In this document: positions 12,530 through 24,382 of the stretch, piece by piece
How positions within the stretch are numbered: position 1 is the stretch's first letter
Layout of the letters: every line of letters starts with the position of its first letter
Assembly (NCBI RefSeq): GCF_027409185.1
Contig: NC_084460.1
Span: forward strand, 61,144,501-61,208,500
Source of the DNA: Cynocephalus volans
Taxonomy: Eukaryota > Chordata > Mammalia > Dermoptera > Cynocephalidae
Direction: 5' to 3'
Length of the DNA stretch: 64,000 nucleotides
The notes under the pieces: model-generated
Told to the model about the DNA's origin: nothing
The model's database searches: none
What the model saw: the letters and a program-made list of their open reading frames with translations, nothing else
Program-made: the position numbers and the translations under genes

Positions 12530-13116
12530 AGTGTAGTCTGCAGAATAACAGTCCCTGAAATTGTCCATGTTCTAATTCTTGGAATCTGTCAATGTTACCT
12601 TACTCGGCAAAAGTGACTTTGCCAATGCAATTAAAAAGATATGGAGCTTGAGAAAGGGAGATTATTCAAGAGGGCACAATCTAATCCTATGAGTCCTTGC
12701 AAGTGGAGAGCCTTTTGAGTGGCATTGGGAGAGATGCAACAACAAAGAGCCAGAGAGGTAGTATCATGAGAAGAATTCAGTATCCCCTCCCTGGCTCTGA
12801 GCGGTAGAGGGCTCTGCTCAAGGGCCAGAGAGAAGCCTCTAAGAGTTCAGGGCAGGCTGAGATGACAGCCAGCCAGGAAATGGAGACTTCAGTCCAACCA
12901 CCACAGGAAACCAAATGCTGCCAAAGCCTGAATGAGCAAGGAAGTGAATCCTTCCCTAGAGATTCCAGAAGGAAAGGCAACTCTGCCGACACCTTGATTT
13001 TGGCCCAGCAAGACCCACTTCAGATTTCTGATTTATTGAACTGTAAGATAATTTGTGCTGTTATAAGCCACTTAGTCTGTAGTAATTTGTTATGGAAGCA
13101 ATAGGAAACCAACAGA
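12530..13116 (+). mobile_element. MLT1-type MaLR LTR
   Basis: Old LTR in forward orientation: 'ggcaaaagtgactttgccaatg', 'gagattattcaagag', 'cctatgagtccttgcaagtggagagcc' and the end 'gctgttataagccacttagtctg...agcaataggaaacc' are MLT1 hallmarks. The edges are eroded and approximate. Confidence 0.85.
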
Positions 13117-13202
13117 GGCAGGAAACCATAAGCTGCATCTATTCAAAAAGTCAAAGCTTCTAAATCAGTATTTTCAGTGAACACAATATTTTGTAGCCTG
13201 CC

Positions 13203-13240
13203 TTTTTTCTTTTTTGGTGGTTGGCCAGTATAGGGATTGA
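13203..13240 (-). mobile_element. CYN SINE 3'-end fragment
   Basis: T-tract plus 'ggtggttggccagtatagggattg', i.e. only the 3' quarter of a SINE. Confidence 0.7.
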
Positions 13241-13304
13241 ATAAATCAGTATTTTCAAATCTGGGGATCACAACCCCTTAATTTGTGGGCTGTGACAAGC
13301 ATTA

Positions 13305-13382
13305 AAAACAGCATGGTTACAGTGCAGTGTTATAACACCAAGGTCAAGGGTTAGGATCCCCATACCAGCCAGCTGCCAAACA
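13305..13382 (+). mobile_element. CYN SINE fragment
   Basis: Forward 3' two-thirds: 'tgttataacaccaaggtcaagggttaggatccccataccagccagctgcc'. The 5' A-box part is missing or degraded. Confidence 0.8.
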
Positions 13383-13583
13383 ATGACACAGCATTAGCAT
13401 TAGCAGCAGCAGCAGTAGCAACAAACCCCAGATATCAGAGTGCATTTTACATATCCTTACACTACAATCGTAGCCATTGCAACAAATATTGATGCCAATT
13501 GTGACAAATGAGTGAGACAGTGCAAGGTACATGACATGCATTGGCTACAAATAGAGCTTCAAACTTTTGTTTACAGGTGTCAT

Positions 13584-13670
13584 TTGTTTTTGGTGGCTGG
13601 CATGGGGATCCAAACCCTTGACCTTGGTGTTACACTGCACTCTAACCAAGTGAGCTAAGCAGCCAGCCCT
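13584..13670 (-). mobile_element. CYN SINE monomer
   Basis: Minus-strand monomer from 'ttggtggctggcatggggatcc' to 'gtgagctaagcagccagccc'. Confidence 0.9.
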
Positions 13671-14260
13671 TGATTGCAGGTGTCATTTGATTCACTCATA
13701 AGTGATGATCAGTTTGACCACTATCAAGATATGAGGGTAGATTTGTAGAGTTTAATTTTAATTTTAACATAATTCACAGCTGTGAAATGCAGGAGAATTT
13801 TATTTGAAGTTGGCAAGTCTGAGATTTTGCACTGAGGCTTTTTAAATGAACTTTCTCATGAAGTCCCAACCAGTTATGTGCATAGTAGCTTTGTCCGTGA
13901 GTGTTCTGGGCTGCAATAAATTTGTAAACAGGCATTAAAAAAGTCATTCTGATTTTTTGTTTTTGCATTGTTTATTTCTTCCCCCCCCCCGGTTTATATT
14001 TAAATATGAATAGAATAATATTTAAGATAAACTTTATAATATTTTTGAAATGTCAAATGTGGAAATACAAAGTATTGTTTCATGATAGTATATTTTCCAG
14101 CTTTATAGATATGTTTGTGTTAGATCATGATGTCAATTGTATTACTTACTGTGTGATACTGCCAAAAAACTTTGAAAAGCACTGTTCTATATTGTTCCAT
14201 TGAAATGTAGCTGTTATGGATAAACCTCATCTCATATTCAGACAGTATGGGGTGTTGAAT

Positions 14261-14693
14261 TGGTAATATAGTTTGAATATTTGTCCTCTCCAAAGCTCAT
14301 GTTGAAACTTGGTCCCCAAGGTGGCAGTATTGAGAAGGGGGCGTTTAGGAGGTGATTGGATTGTGAGGGCTCTACCCTTATGAGTGGATTAATCCATTTA
14401 TGGATTAATGGATTAATGAGTTATTTCAGGAGTGGTATTAGCGGCTTTATAAGGAGAGGAAGACAGCATATTAGGATGCTCTTGCCCCCTCACCATGTAA
14501 TGCTATGCACTGCCTCAGGACTCTGCAGAGAGGCCCCACCAAGAAGAAGGCCCTCATCAGATGTGCTTGCTGGACTTTGGACTTCCCAGCCTCCAAAACC
14601 GTAGAAATAAAGCTCCTTCTACTTTATAAATTACCCAGTTTCAGGTGTTCTGTTATAAGCCACACTGACTTATACAGCAAACTGACTAATACA
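14261..14693 (+). mobile_element. MaLR (MST/THE1-like) solo LTR
   Basis: Forward LTR with the typical order of phrases: 'tagtttgaatatttgtcc', 'gaggtgattggattgtgagggc', 'cattatgagtgg'-like text, 'ttctggactttggacttcccagcc' in equivalent form, and the end 'taagccacactgacttatacagcaaactgactaataca'. Confidence 0.85.
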
Positions 14694-14727
14694 ATTGTGG
14701 ATTTTTTTCCACAAGATTTTTTTTCCT

Positions 14728-14793
14728 AAAATCCTTGACCTCAGTGTTACAAGGCTGCTTGCTCTCTAACCAACTGAGCTATGCAGCTAACTC
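14728..14793 (-). mobile_element. CYN SINE fragment
   Basis: Minus-strand piece 'atccttgacctcagtgttacaaggc...ctaaccaactgagctatgcagct' lacking the 3' tail. Confidence 0.75.
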
Positions 14794-16064
14794 CTTGGAG
14801 CTGTATTTTGATGAGCCAGTGAGCATGGAGACTGATCTTCCAGTCCTGAGAGTTGGTACACCCAGCCCACCCCAGAGCCACAATTACCCTAAAGGTCAGA
14901 CTTTATTGTAAACCTGAGGGGCCACAGCTAGCAGACTGTAGGATCGGGGCTTCTTGTGTCGGAGAGAATAGCCTGTTGGTACATGTGGAACTCACTGCCC
15001 AATGTTGCAGCTGCAGACCAGTAAAGCCAGTGCTCCAGTCTCAGAGTGGGACACGTGGTGGGTGTTGCCTTCTCTTTCCCTTGGGAACTGCATCTGCATA
15101 TTCTTTCTGCCTCTTCTCCTTTCTCTCCACTTTATTTCGCCACACGCTTGAAATATATTTTGAAAATAAGTTCACTTCACTTTTTAGACAGGCAATACTA
15201 TCACATGTTTTAAAATTCAAAGGCTATAAAAGACAAGAGGGAAAAGTTTCCTTCTCATCCTGGAGTGGTAAATGTTTAACAACTTGTTATTAAAAAAACA
15301 GGCCTCCCTCTCCAGCACGGTAGCCTGGGGCTTGTCCACATGGAGATTGGGCTGTGAGAGCAAAAGTGGAAGCTGCCAGGCCTTATAAGTCTTTGCCTTG
15401 GATGTCCCAGAATCACACGTCCAGGGTGTTCTCTTGGCCAAAACAAGTTAGAAGGCCAGCCGGGCTTCAAGGGCTGAAGGAGATAGACTCCACCTCTTGA
15501 TGGCAGGAATGGCAACATAACACTGCAATAGGGAGGCTTGATTCACAAGGACCACATCACACAAGATGGTACTAGGTGTCTCTGCTGCTAATGCTCAACC
15601 TGAGACAGGCATATGGTGCACCTAACAATGGGAGTGAGAGGGCTTTGGGACAGGCGAGTGAGCTTTTCTGGGAGGTTGTCTTATTTGCTAGAAGGCATTT
15701 GGCTCTTCTAAGTTTGGTAAGCCACCTGTTTGCCCGCAGTTTTCTCCTTTCTCCCCCAAACTCTAGAGATTGGAAAGAAACCAACCCCCAAATCCTGACC
15801 TCAGTGGTTTACTGCCTATGCCTCCCTGATGAACTCATCTTCCCCCTCCAGAGTAGCCTCTGCTTTTCGTGGCTAAACACATTCCCCCTGGAATGCGGAG
15901 TGTGCAGGGAGTAATATTTCAGTGACCACGTCACCTTTTCTGCGTCTGTCTCACAAGCTTGGAGTGCGAGTGACGGCCTTTTGACGTATTACTCTTTACG
16001 CATGCAGTGTGCACTGCGAATATCTGTTGACTTGCACTCCTTTTCCATCTGTAAAACAAGCATT
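14794..16064. other. No gene recognised; possible ancient repeats
   Basis: 15120-15250 resembles an old L1M-like 3' end ('attcaaaggctataaaag'). 15330-15530 contains 'gccaggccttataag' and 'gactccacctcttgatggcagga', which read like an ancient interspersed repeat I cannot name. The remainder holds nothing I can support. Confidence 0.35.
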
Positions 16065-16078
16065 AAAATCCAACTTGG
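16065..16078. repeat. Target-site duplication, left copy
   Basis: AAAATCCAACTTGG, identical to 22650-22663. It is preceded by ATT, giving a TT/AAAA nick site for L1 endonuclease. Confidence 0.9.
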
Positions 16079-16380
16079 GGAGTCCCTACCCTCCCGTGTA
16101 GCTGCCTATGGCTGAGTGCAGAAAGATTAGTTGAATTGAGCCAGGTTTGGGTTTTACTCTGTGGATGCAACAGAAGGAAAAAGGACAAGGAAGTTGAGGA
16201 TCCTGGCAAAAGAACGATTGAAATGATGGGCCTTAGAATATAAACTGGATAGGACTGCGCACGTGCGGCTGGACTTTACACCGGTAACACCACGGACCTG
16301 GTTGGAAAAGTGCATGAGCCTTGGAAGAAGGTACAGACGTGAGCTCCGCAACCACCAGAGAAGGATGTTGTGATAAGAAT

Positions 16381-16427
16381 CAGCTGGCCGGTGTGGGGAT
16401 CTGAACTCTTGACCTTGGTGTTACAAA
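16381..16427 (-). mobile_element. CYN SINE fragment inside the L1 leader
   Basis: 'cagctggccggtgtggggatctg', then 'cttgaccttggtgttac', the 3' half of a SINE. There is no T-tract and I see no flanking duplication, so it may have been carried within the L1 leader rather than inserted afterwards. Confidence 0.75.
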
Positions 16428-16954
16428 GTGGTTCTCTACATGCTCCCCATCCCCGGGCGGCGCGGGGTGCAGACTCTCCGGCTGCTCGCCCTCCCCAGCG
16501 GAGTCTACCCTGGGCGACCCGTAGCCCCGCGGCCAGGGCCCGCAGTGAGCAGGTCTGGGGCCCAGCAACCCTCCCGCTCGGAAGGTCCTTCCATCCTGCC
16601 ATCGGCTTCACGGAGCTCAGAGTGGAGGTCAAGATGGCGGAAGAGGACAGCTGCCTGCCGCTTTTCCTCCACGAGTAGAAGCAGCCTGAGGCCCGCGCCA
16701 GATGCAGCTGTAGCAGAATCGGCGCATTTGAAAGGGTGTCTTTACCCTGCCGAGAACCGGGAATCTTCCCCCAATCCGCGCGCGCGACCCGCCAGTGCGC
16801 TGCAGCCCGCGTTGCAGCCGCAGCAGCAGAGGTTGAAACATGGAGGCCTGAGCCAGAGTGTGTCACCCCCGGCTGCAGTGGTGACCAGGGCTTCTGACCC
16901 CCGCCCCCACCCGCCCGTCCTTGGAGCTGGAAGCGAATCAACCTGCTGCTGAGA

Positions 16955-17317
16955 CAGGGAGACGTCCAGCGGGAGAGGCAGAAGTTCCACAGAGACCACA
17001 TGCCCTGTGGGCCGCCACTGCGTGATCCAACAGGTAGGCTTCACTGCCGCCACCCGGATTCATTCTCAGCCCAGCCCAGTGCACACAGAGCAGGGAGACG
17101 GTCCAGCAGGGGAGGCGGGAACTCCACAGAGTCCACGCTGCTGCCACGCAATCCAGCAGCAGGTAGGCTTCACCACCGCCACCGGGCTCCATCCCAAGCC
17201 CGGCCTAGCGCGCACTGAGCAGGGAGACATCCTGCAGAGGAAGGGGAAGCTCTGCAGAGACCACACATTCTGCGGTGCCTCCGTGCATCCCAGCAGCCCA
17301 GACCAGAGCGCACAGAA
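16955..17317 (+). repeat. L1 5'UTR tandem monomers (3 units)
   Basis: Three imperfect units start with CAGGGAGAC at 16955, 17091 and 17220 (lengths 136, 129 and 98 bp). Each carries a variant of 'cacagagaccac', the first two 'aggtaggcttcac', and each ends with a 'gcacacagag'-like phrase. The third is shortened internally. Such arrays are known promoter modules in other mammalian L1s. Confidence 0.75.
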
Positions 17318-17416
17318 CAGGGAGTCACTGAGGTAGTGATACCAAATTGGCAACCACAGCAACATCTTAGTCAGTCAATAGTGTCAAACCTGTGGACTGT
17401 GAAACCCCCTGCCACA

Positions 17417-18400
17417 ATGAATAAACATCAAAAAAAAGATACCAGAAATACAAAAAATCAAGAAAGTACACCACCAAAGGTAATAAATCTCAAACTCTAG
17501 ATCCTATAGAACAAGAAGCCCTTGAAATGACTGACAAGGAATTCGAGTGATAATTCTAAAGAAACTGAATGAGATACAAGAAAACTCAGCTAGATATCAC
17601 GATGAAATGAGGAAACGTATAGAGGACCTGAAAGAGGAAATCTACAAGGAAATCAATGTCCTGAAAAAAAATGTAGCTGAACTTGCCGAACTGAAGAAGT
17701 TATTCAGCGAAATAAAAAACACAACAGAGAGTTTAACCAACAGGCTTGTGGAAGTTGAAGAGAGAACCTCTGAACTTGAAGATGGGCTGTTTGAAATAAC
17801 ACAAGCAGACAAAAAAAGAAAAAGAAAAAAGAATAAAAGGCATTGAAGAAAATCTGAGAGAGATATCAGACAACCTTAAGCGCTCAAATATCTGAGTCAT
17901 GGGTATTCCAGAAGGGGAGGAAAAAGGAGATTGCATTGAAAACATATTCAACAAAATAGTGGCAGAAAACTTCCCAGGTATAGGAAAAATCACAGATCTT
18001 CAGATCCAGGAAGCTCAACAATCTCCAAACGTATTCAACCCAAAAAGGCCTTCTCCAAGACATGTTATAGTCAAATTTGCAAAACTCAAAGACAAAGAGA
18101 GAACCTTAAAAGCTGCAAGAGAGAAGCATCAAATCACCTGTAAGGGAGCCCCAATCAGGCTAACATCAGACTTTTCATCACAAACCCTAAAAGCCAGAAA
18201 GGAATGGGATGATATATTCAAAATACTAAAAGAAAGAGATTGTCAGCCAAGAATACTCTACCCTGCAAGGCTATCCTTCCGAAATGAAGGGCAAAGAGTA
18301 TATTTCTCAGATAAACAAAAACTGCGGGAGTTCACCACCACACAACCACCCTTACAAGAAATTCTCAAGGGAGTACTGGGTTTGGTTCCTGACAAATAAC
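17417..18400 (+). pseudogene. L1 ORF1 (RNA-binding protein), broken
   Basis: ORF1 encodes the trimeric nucleic-acid chaperone of the L1 particle: an N-terminal disordered part, a coiled coil (heptad-like run including 'VAELAELKKLFSEIKN'), an RRM and a C-terminal domain (17899-18399, ending 'VLGLVPDK'). Compared with the copy at 42080, one T is missing near 17543, shifting the frame. A second shift lies in the A-rich run near 17810. The codon before 'VMGIPEGEEKGD' is TGA (17893-17895), in frame with the next ATG. It cannot make full-length protein. Confidence 0.9.
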
Positions 18401-18588
18401 TACCACTGCCATAAAAACCCAAGAAAAATCTAAAGCCACTAGCATAATAAAAAAGGCATTCATGAAGAGAAAACAAACAAACAAAAAGGCTATCTACAAC
18501 CTAAGGAACCAACAAACACAGAAAACAAACAGTAAACCAGAAAGCAAGGAACAAAAGACACCTAAGACAACCAAACAACAATCAAAAA

Positions 18589-21500
18589 ATGCTAGGAATA
18601 AATGAACACTATTCAATAACAACTCTTAATGTAAAAGGCTTAAATTTCCCAATCAAAAGACAAAGACTGGCTGACTGAATTAAAAAGGAGGACCCAACTA
18701 TATGCTGCCTTCAAGAGACCCACCTCACCCATAAAGACTCACATAGACTAAGAGTGAAAGGATGGAAAAAGATTTACCATGCAAACAGAAAAGAAAAACG
18801 AGCTGGAGTAGCTATTCTTATATCTGATAAAGTAGACTTTAAACTAAAAACCATAAAAAGAGACAATGAGGGACACTACATAATGATAAAAGGACTGATC
18901 CATCAAGAAGACATAACAATCATAAATATGTACGCACCCAATGTTGGAGCAGCCAGATTTATAAAACAAACTCTATTAGACCTAAAGAAGGAAATAGACA
19001 CTAATACTATAATAGCAGGGGACCTGAACACCCCACTGTCAATATTGGACAGATCATCTAGGCAAAGAATCAGCAGAGAAACACAAGATCTAAATAATAC
19101 TCTAGACCAATTGGACTTGGCAGATATCTACAGAACATTCCACCCAACAACCTCAGAATATTCATTCTTCTCATCAGCACATGGATCATTCTCCAGGATA
19201 GATCACATATTAGGTCATAAATCAAGTCTCAACAAATTCAAAAAAATTGGAATTATCCCATGTATTTTCTCAGACCATAATAGATTAAAACTAGAAATCA
19301 ATAACAAACGAAATTCTGGAAACTATACAAACACATGGAAATTAAACAGCATTCTACTTAATGACATATCGGTCCAAGAAGAAATCAAGCAGGAAATCAA
19401 AAAATTTATTGAAATGAATGAAAATAATGATACATCATACCAAAACCTGTGGGATACTGCAAAAGCAGTACTAAGGGGGAAATTTATTGCATTAAATGCT
19501 CACCTCAGAAGAATGGAAAGATGGCAAGTGAACAACCTAACACTTCACCTTAAAGATCTAGAAAAACAAGAACAATCCAAACCTAAAGTTAGCAGACGGA
19601 AAAAAATCATTAAGATCAGAGCAGAACTTAATGAAATTGAAACCCAAAAAACAATTCAAAAGATCAATGAGTCAAAAAGTTGGTTTTTTGAAAAGATAAA
19701 TAAAATTGACAAACCATTAGCATGGCTAACAAAAAAAAAGAAGAGAGAAGACTCAAATAACAAAAATTATAAATGAAACAGGTGATATTACAATTGATTC
19801 ATCTGCAATACAAGGAATCATTCGAGACTACTATAAACAACTATACGCCAAGAAGTTTGAAAATCTGGAGGAAAAGGATAAATTTCTGGACACACACAAG
19901 CTCCCAAAACTGAGCCATGAAGATATAGAAAATCTGAACAGACTAATAACAATGAAGGAGATTGAAGCTGTTATCAGAAAGCTCTCAACAAAGAAAAGCC
20001 CAGGACCAGATGGATTCACAGCAGAATTTTACCAAACATTCAAAGAGGAATTGACAGCAATTCTTTACAAACTATTCCAAAAGATTGAAACAGATGCAAA
20101 TCTCCTGAACTCTTTCTATGAAGCAAACATCATCCTGATACCAAAACCAGGTAAAGATATAACCAAAAAAGAAAACTACAGGCCAATATCCTTGATGAAT
20201 ATAGATGCAAAAATCCTCACTAAAATACTAGCAAACAGAATACAGCAACACATACATAAAATAATTCACCACGATCAAGTGGGATTCATCCCAGGGATGC
20301 AAGGTTGGTTCAACATACGCAAATCAATGAATGTGATACACCATATTAATAAAATCAAACACAAGAACCATATGATCATCTCTATAGATGCTGAAAAAGC
20401 ATTTGATAAAATTCAACACTCATGCATGGCAAAGACCCTCTATAAGTTAGGTATAGATGGAAAGTATCTCAACATAATTAAAGCCATATATGATAAACCC
20501 ACTGCCAATATCATCCTGAATGGGGAAAAGCTGAAAGCTTTTCCTTTAAGAACAGGAACTAGACAAGGATGCCCACTCTCACCACTCCTATTCAACATAG
20601 TGTTGGAAGTACTAGCCAGAGCAATCAGAGAAGAGAAGGAAATAAAGGGCATCCAGATTGGAAAAGATGAAGTCAAACTGTCCCTGTTTGCAGATGACAT
20701 GATCCTATATATCGAACAGCCTAAAACATCTACAAAAAAACTCTTGGAATTGATAAATGACTTCAGCACAGTAGCAGGATACAAAATCAACACACAAAAA
20801 TCAGTAGCATTTCTATTCTACAATAGTGAACATGCAGAAGGAGAAATCAAGAAAGCCTGCCCATTTACAATAGCCACCAAAAAAATAAAATACTTAGGAA
20901 TTGAGTTAACCAAGGACGTGAAAAATCTCTATAATAGGAACTACAAACCACTGGTGAGAGAAATTAGAGAGGATACAAGAAGATGGAAAGATATCCCATG
21001 CTCTTGGATTGGAAGAATCAACATAGTGAAAATGTCCATACTACCCAAAGTGATATACAAATTTAATGCAGTCCCCATCAAAATTCCAATGACATTTTTC
21101 TCAGAAATGGAAAACTATCCAGACATTTATATGGAATAACAAAAGACCATGCATAGCCAAAGCAATGCTGAGCAAAAAAAATAAAGCTGGAGGCATAACA
21201 CTACCTGACTTTAAACTATACTACAAAGCTATAATAACCAAAACAGTATGGTACTGGCATAAAAAAACAGACACACAGATCAATGGAATAGAATAGAGAA
21301 TCCAGAAGTCAACCCACACACCTACAGCTATCTGATCTTTGACAAAGGCACCAAGCCTATACACTGGGGAAGAGACTGCCTCTTTAGCAAATGGTGCTGG
21401 GAGAACTGGATATCAATATGCAGGAGAATGAAACCAGACCCACACCTTTCACCATACACTAAAGTCAACTCAAAATGGATTAAAGAATTAAATATAAACC

Positions 21501-22417
21501 CTGAAACAGTAAAACTTCTTAAAGAAAACATAGGAGAGACACTTCAGGAAATAGGACTGGACACAGACTTCATGAATACGACCCCAAAAGCACGGGCAAC
21601 CAAAGGAAAAATAAACAAATGGGATTATATCAAACTAAAAAGCTTCTGCACAGCCAAAGAAACAATTAACAGAGTTAAAAGACAACCAACAGAGTTGGAG
21701 AAAATATTTGCAAAATATACATCTGACAAAGGATTAATATCCAGAATATACAAGGAACTCAAACAACTTTACAAGAAAAAAACAAGCAACCCAATTAAAA
21801 AATGGGCAAAAAAGCTAAGCAGGCATTTCTCCAAGGAAGATATACAAATGGCCAACAGACATATGAAAAAATGCTCAACATCACTCAGCATCCGGGAAAT
21901 GCAAATCAAAACTACACTGAGATACCATCTCACCCCAGTTAGGATGGCTAAAATCCAAAAGACTATGAACGATAAATGCTGGCGAGGCTGCGGAGAAAAA
22001 GGAACTCTCATACATTGTTGGTGGGACTGAAAAATGGTGCAACCTCTATGGAAAATGGTATGGAGGTTCCTCAAACAATTGCAGATAGATCTGCCATATG
22101 ACCCAGCTATCCCACTGCTGGGAATATACCCAGAGGAATGGAAATCATCAAGTCGAAGGTATACCTGTTCCCCAATGTTCATCGCAGCACTCTTTACAAT
22201 AGCCAAGAGTTGGAACCAGCCCAAATGTCCATCATCGGATGAGTGGATACAGAAAATGTGGTATATCTACACAATGGAATACTACTCAGCTATAAAAACG
22301 AATGAAATACTGCCATTTGCAACAACATGGATGGACCTTGAGAGAATTATATTAAGTGAAACAAGTCAGGCACAGAAAGAGAAATACCACATGTTCTCAC
22401 TTATTGGTGGGAGCTAA
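18589..22417 (+). pseudogene. L1 ORF2 (endonuclease-reverse transcriptase), broken
   Basis: ORF2 supplies the nicking endonuclease and target-primed reverse transcriptase. The ATG at 18589 is followed by the endonuclease domain (18754-19776 open; 'INMYAPN', 'GDLNT' and the '[10 protein letters not shown]' region are recognisable). The reverse transcriptase is open from 19952 to 21139 ([32 protein letters not shown]) and the C-terminal cysteine-rich part from 21428 to 22417. Breaks are TGA at 18676-18678 (expected Trp), an extra A near 19757, a shift near 21110 and TGA at 22028-22030 (expected Cys). Otherwise sequence decay is slight, so the insertion is recent. Confidence 0.92.
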
Positions 22418-22663
22418 AAATAAATAAATAAATTCACACACACACACACACGCACACACACACACACACAAAAACCGGGGGGGTGGGGGAGACATAACAA
22501 CTATAATTCCTTGAAGTTGATACGACAAGCAAACAGAAAGGACATTGTTGGGTGGGAGGGGGAAGACGGAGGAGGGAAGGAGGTTTTGGTAATGGGCCAC
22601 AATAATCAACCACATTGTATATCGACAAAATAAAATTAAGAAAAAAAAAAAAATCCAACTTGG
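22418..22663 (+). repeat. L1 copy 1 3'UTR, poly(A) and right TSD
   Basis: Contains (AAAT)n, a CA microsatellite (22436-22469), G-runs at 22477-22491 and a second G-rich block (22549-22583), then poly(A). The right TSD is 22650-22663. Confidence 0.85.
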
Positions 22664-23984
22664 CTGTCCCACACCAATAACTGTTGATCTCAGAACCTTA
22701 CAGTTCCTAGCAGCTTTCATACAATGCATGCAAGTTTACACAAAGGCATATGTAAAGCCCTCTCAGCAGTGAATCTAGTTAACCGAAACTTGCTTTGCAG
22801 TTCCTACATGCCCCTCACCCCCAATCTTACAAAAATCTTCATTTACAAAAATTGGGTTTCTCAGCTAGGGCTTCCCTTAGAACCTGGTTTCTGGCCTTAA
22901 GATCTGTCTGAATGTTGCTCCCCTCTTTTTCTCTGAACATATTATTTTTCTCCCTTCACTTTTTCTCTGTTCACTGGCTGTTGAAATATTTAATTCCTTC
23001 CTGTTTTTTAAACAATCTTACATCATCTTACAACAGTTTAGTAAGATCGAGGAGCTGTGTGTCACATATATAGTAGCTAAATAAGTGGTGGAGACAGTGA
23101 GAGCTAGAGGTTCAGAGGACAATGCAGACTTGATTTCCTTAGGAATAAACAGGCACCTCACTGTGGGAGCACATGACATTACAGTGAACCTGTATGCTTG
23201 TTCACACAAAGAACCAGACGTGAAGCAAGGAGACACAAGGGCTGTCAGAGACTATCATGAAAGCAGAGTCAGGGCTAGTGATGTAGACCCAGATGCTACC
23301 CAGCAAGTCACCTGCAGCGACAAGCTGAATAACTGAGGTGAAATAACGTCCCCAAGAAAGTTCAGTTCCTTTTTCTAAATCAGTGGAGCCATTGTGGGGC
23401 CAATCAACAAAGATGAGAGAATAAGATGCTGGTCCAAAGATGTAAAATAAGAATTGATGTGACAGAAAAATACAAATAGCTATATCTCTGGGAGGAAAGT
23501 CATGTAAGAGTGGTCATAGATAAAATAGTATAAAATACTTATAATTAGGTATTTATGGTTAACTCATATGGCTATTTTTTAGAGACTATATTTTATTATG
23601 TTTATGAAATTACTTTTGGGCAAATTTTTTTGCTAGAAGTTTCTTCGTTGGGAACTCTAGCAAGACATTGGTTGTGTTACTTGAGTTGGTTGGCCTGGGT
23701 CTGACCCCTGCAGAACATAACTCTCTCATTGGATCTGCTACTTCTAAGCCCACTCTTAAGGGAAAAGGTACACAAAGTTAACAGGAAGTCTTAGTTTTCC
23801 ACATGAGAAACAGAGCTTATAAACCTGAAGGATTCTATGCTCTGTCTACCCAGCAATTCAGGGGCTATTTACTGCTACTAAGGTAGGTCCTTTGCCCACA
23901 AGCAAATGGGAAGAGAACAGTAGCAACATCAGAATATCTCAGCTGGGTGTGTCCTCATGGAGAGAGGACGGTGGTGCCACTAGA
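22664..23984. other. No recognised feature
   Basis: Mixed-composition sequence. Several short frames exist but none has recognisable homology or splice sites. Confidence 0.4.
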
Positions 23985-24250
23985 ACTATTCATCCAGTGT
24001 TTGTAGAGCATGGCCCTAGGGGCTGAGGATACAGCACTGAACTAAATAATGTCCCTGTCCTCATGGAGTGACACTTAGTGAGGGGATGAAGATTATAAAC
24101 AAACAAGTGGGGTAGTCAGGAAAGGCCCTTTGAAGAGATGATGTTGGCAGAGACTGGAATGAAGAGTTTGAGCAAACCTCGTGGGTAAAAGGGGAAGGAC
24201 AATTGGGCAGTGGAGACAAGCACAGTGGTGGGCCTGCATGTTCAAGGAAC
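23985..24250 (+). repeat. Ancient L2-like repeat
   Basis: Order of phrases 'catggccctaggggctgaggatacagcactgaac', 'tcctcatggagtgacacttagtg', 'aggaaaggccc', 'gatgttggcagagactggaatgaag' is typical of an old mammalian LINE2-like repeat. The family assignment is from memory. Confidence 0.5.
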
Positions 24251-24382
24251 AGGACTGGTGTAGAGTGAGCTTGATTTTTATTACTATTTTTGATGAGGGG
24301 TGGTTAGCAGTCTGTGGGTATTGAGCACTGAGCACTTGACAAAATTGAGATGTGCTATAAGTGTAAAATGCACACTAGATTT

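Larger units (their letters stand above)
16079..17416 (+). promoter_or_regulatory. L1 copy 1 5' leader (CpG-rich, composite)
   Basis: Everything between the left TSD and ORF1. 16079-16380 is moderately GC text with no L1 likeness that I recognise. 16381-16427 is a minus-strand CYN SINE fragment. 16430-16950 is strongly CpG-rich and contains AAGATGGCGGAAGAGG (about 16632-16647), similar to the YY1-type start of other L1 5'UTRs. 16955-17317 is a tandem monomer array. The region most likely carried the promoter. The minus-strand 241-codon frame over it is a composition artefact. Confidence 0.65.
16079..22649 (+). mobile_element. Full-length young LINE-1, copy 1 (6.57 kb)
   Basis: Bounded by a perfect 14-bp duplication (16065-16078 and 22650-22663) and ending in a poly(A) run. 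The order is a 1.34-kb leader, ORF1 (17417-18400), ORF2 (18589-22417) and a 3'UTR with CA, G-rich and A-rich segments. Both ORFs are broken: ORF1 by two frameshifts and one TGA, ORF2 by at least two frameshifts and two TGAs. The reverse transcriptase FADD motif survives at about 20687-20698. The copy is nearly identical in sequence to the L1 at 41065-45329 wherever they overlap, apart from the leader. Confidence 0.93.

Noticed and set aside
14853-15293. 146-codon plus-strand open frame
   Set aside because: No initiation, splice or homology support, and part of it overlaps old repeat-like text.
16276-17001. 241-codon minus-strand open frame
   Set aside because: It lies entirely over the CpG-rich leader of L1 copy 1, has Ala/Gly/Arg-rich low-complexity content, no splice context and no recognisable domain. 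It is best seen as a shadow of base composition.
16079-17416. CpG-rich region as a host-gene promoter, e.g. for the SAP130 neighbour
   Set aside because: It is enclosed by L1 target-site duplications and leads straight into L1 ORF1. No SAP130-like coding exon was found in the window.
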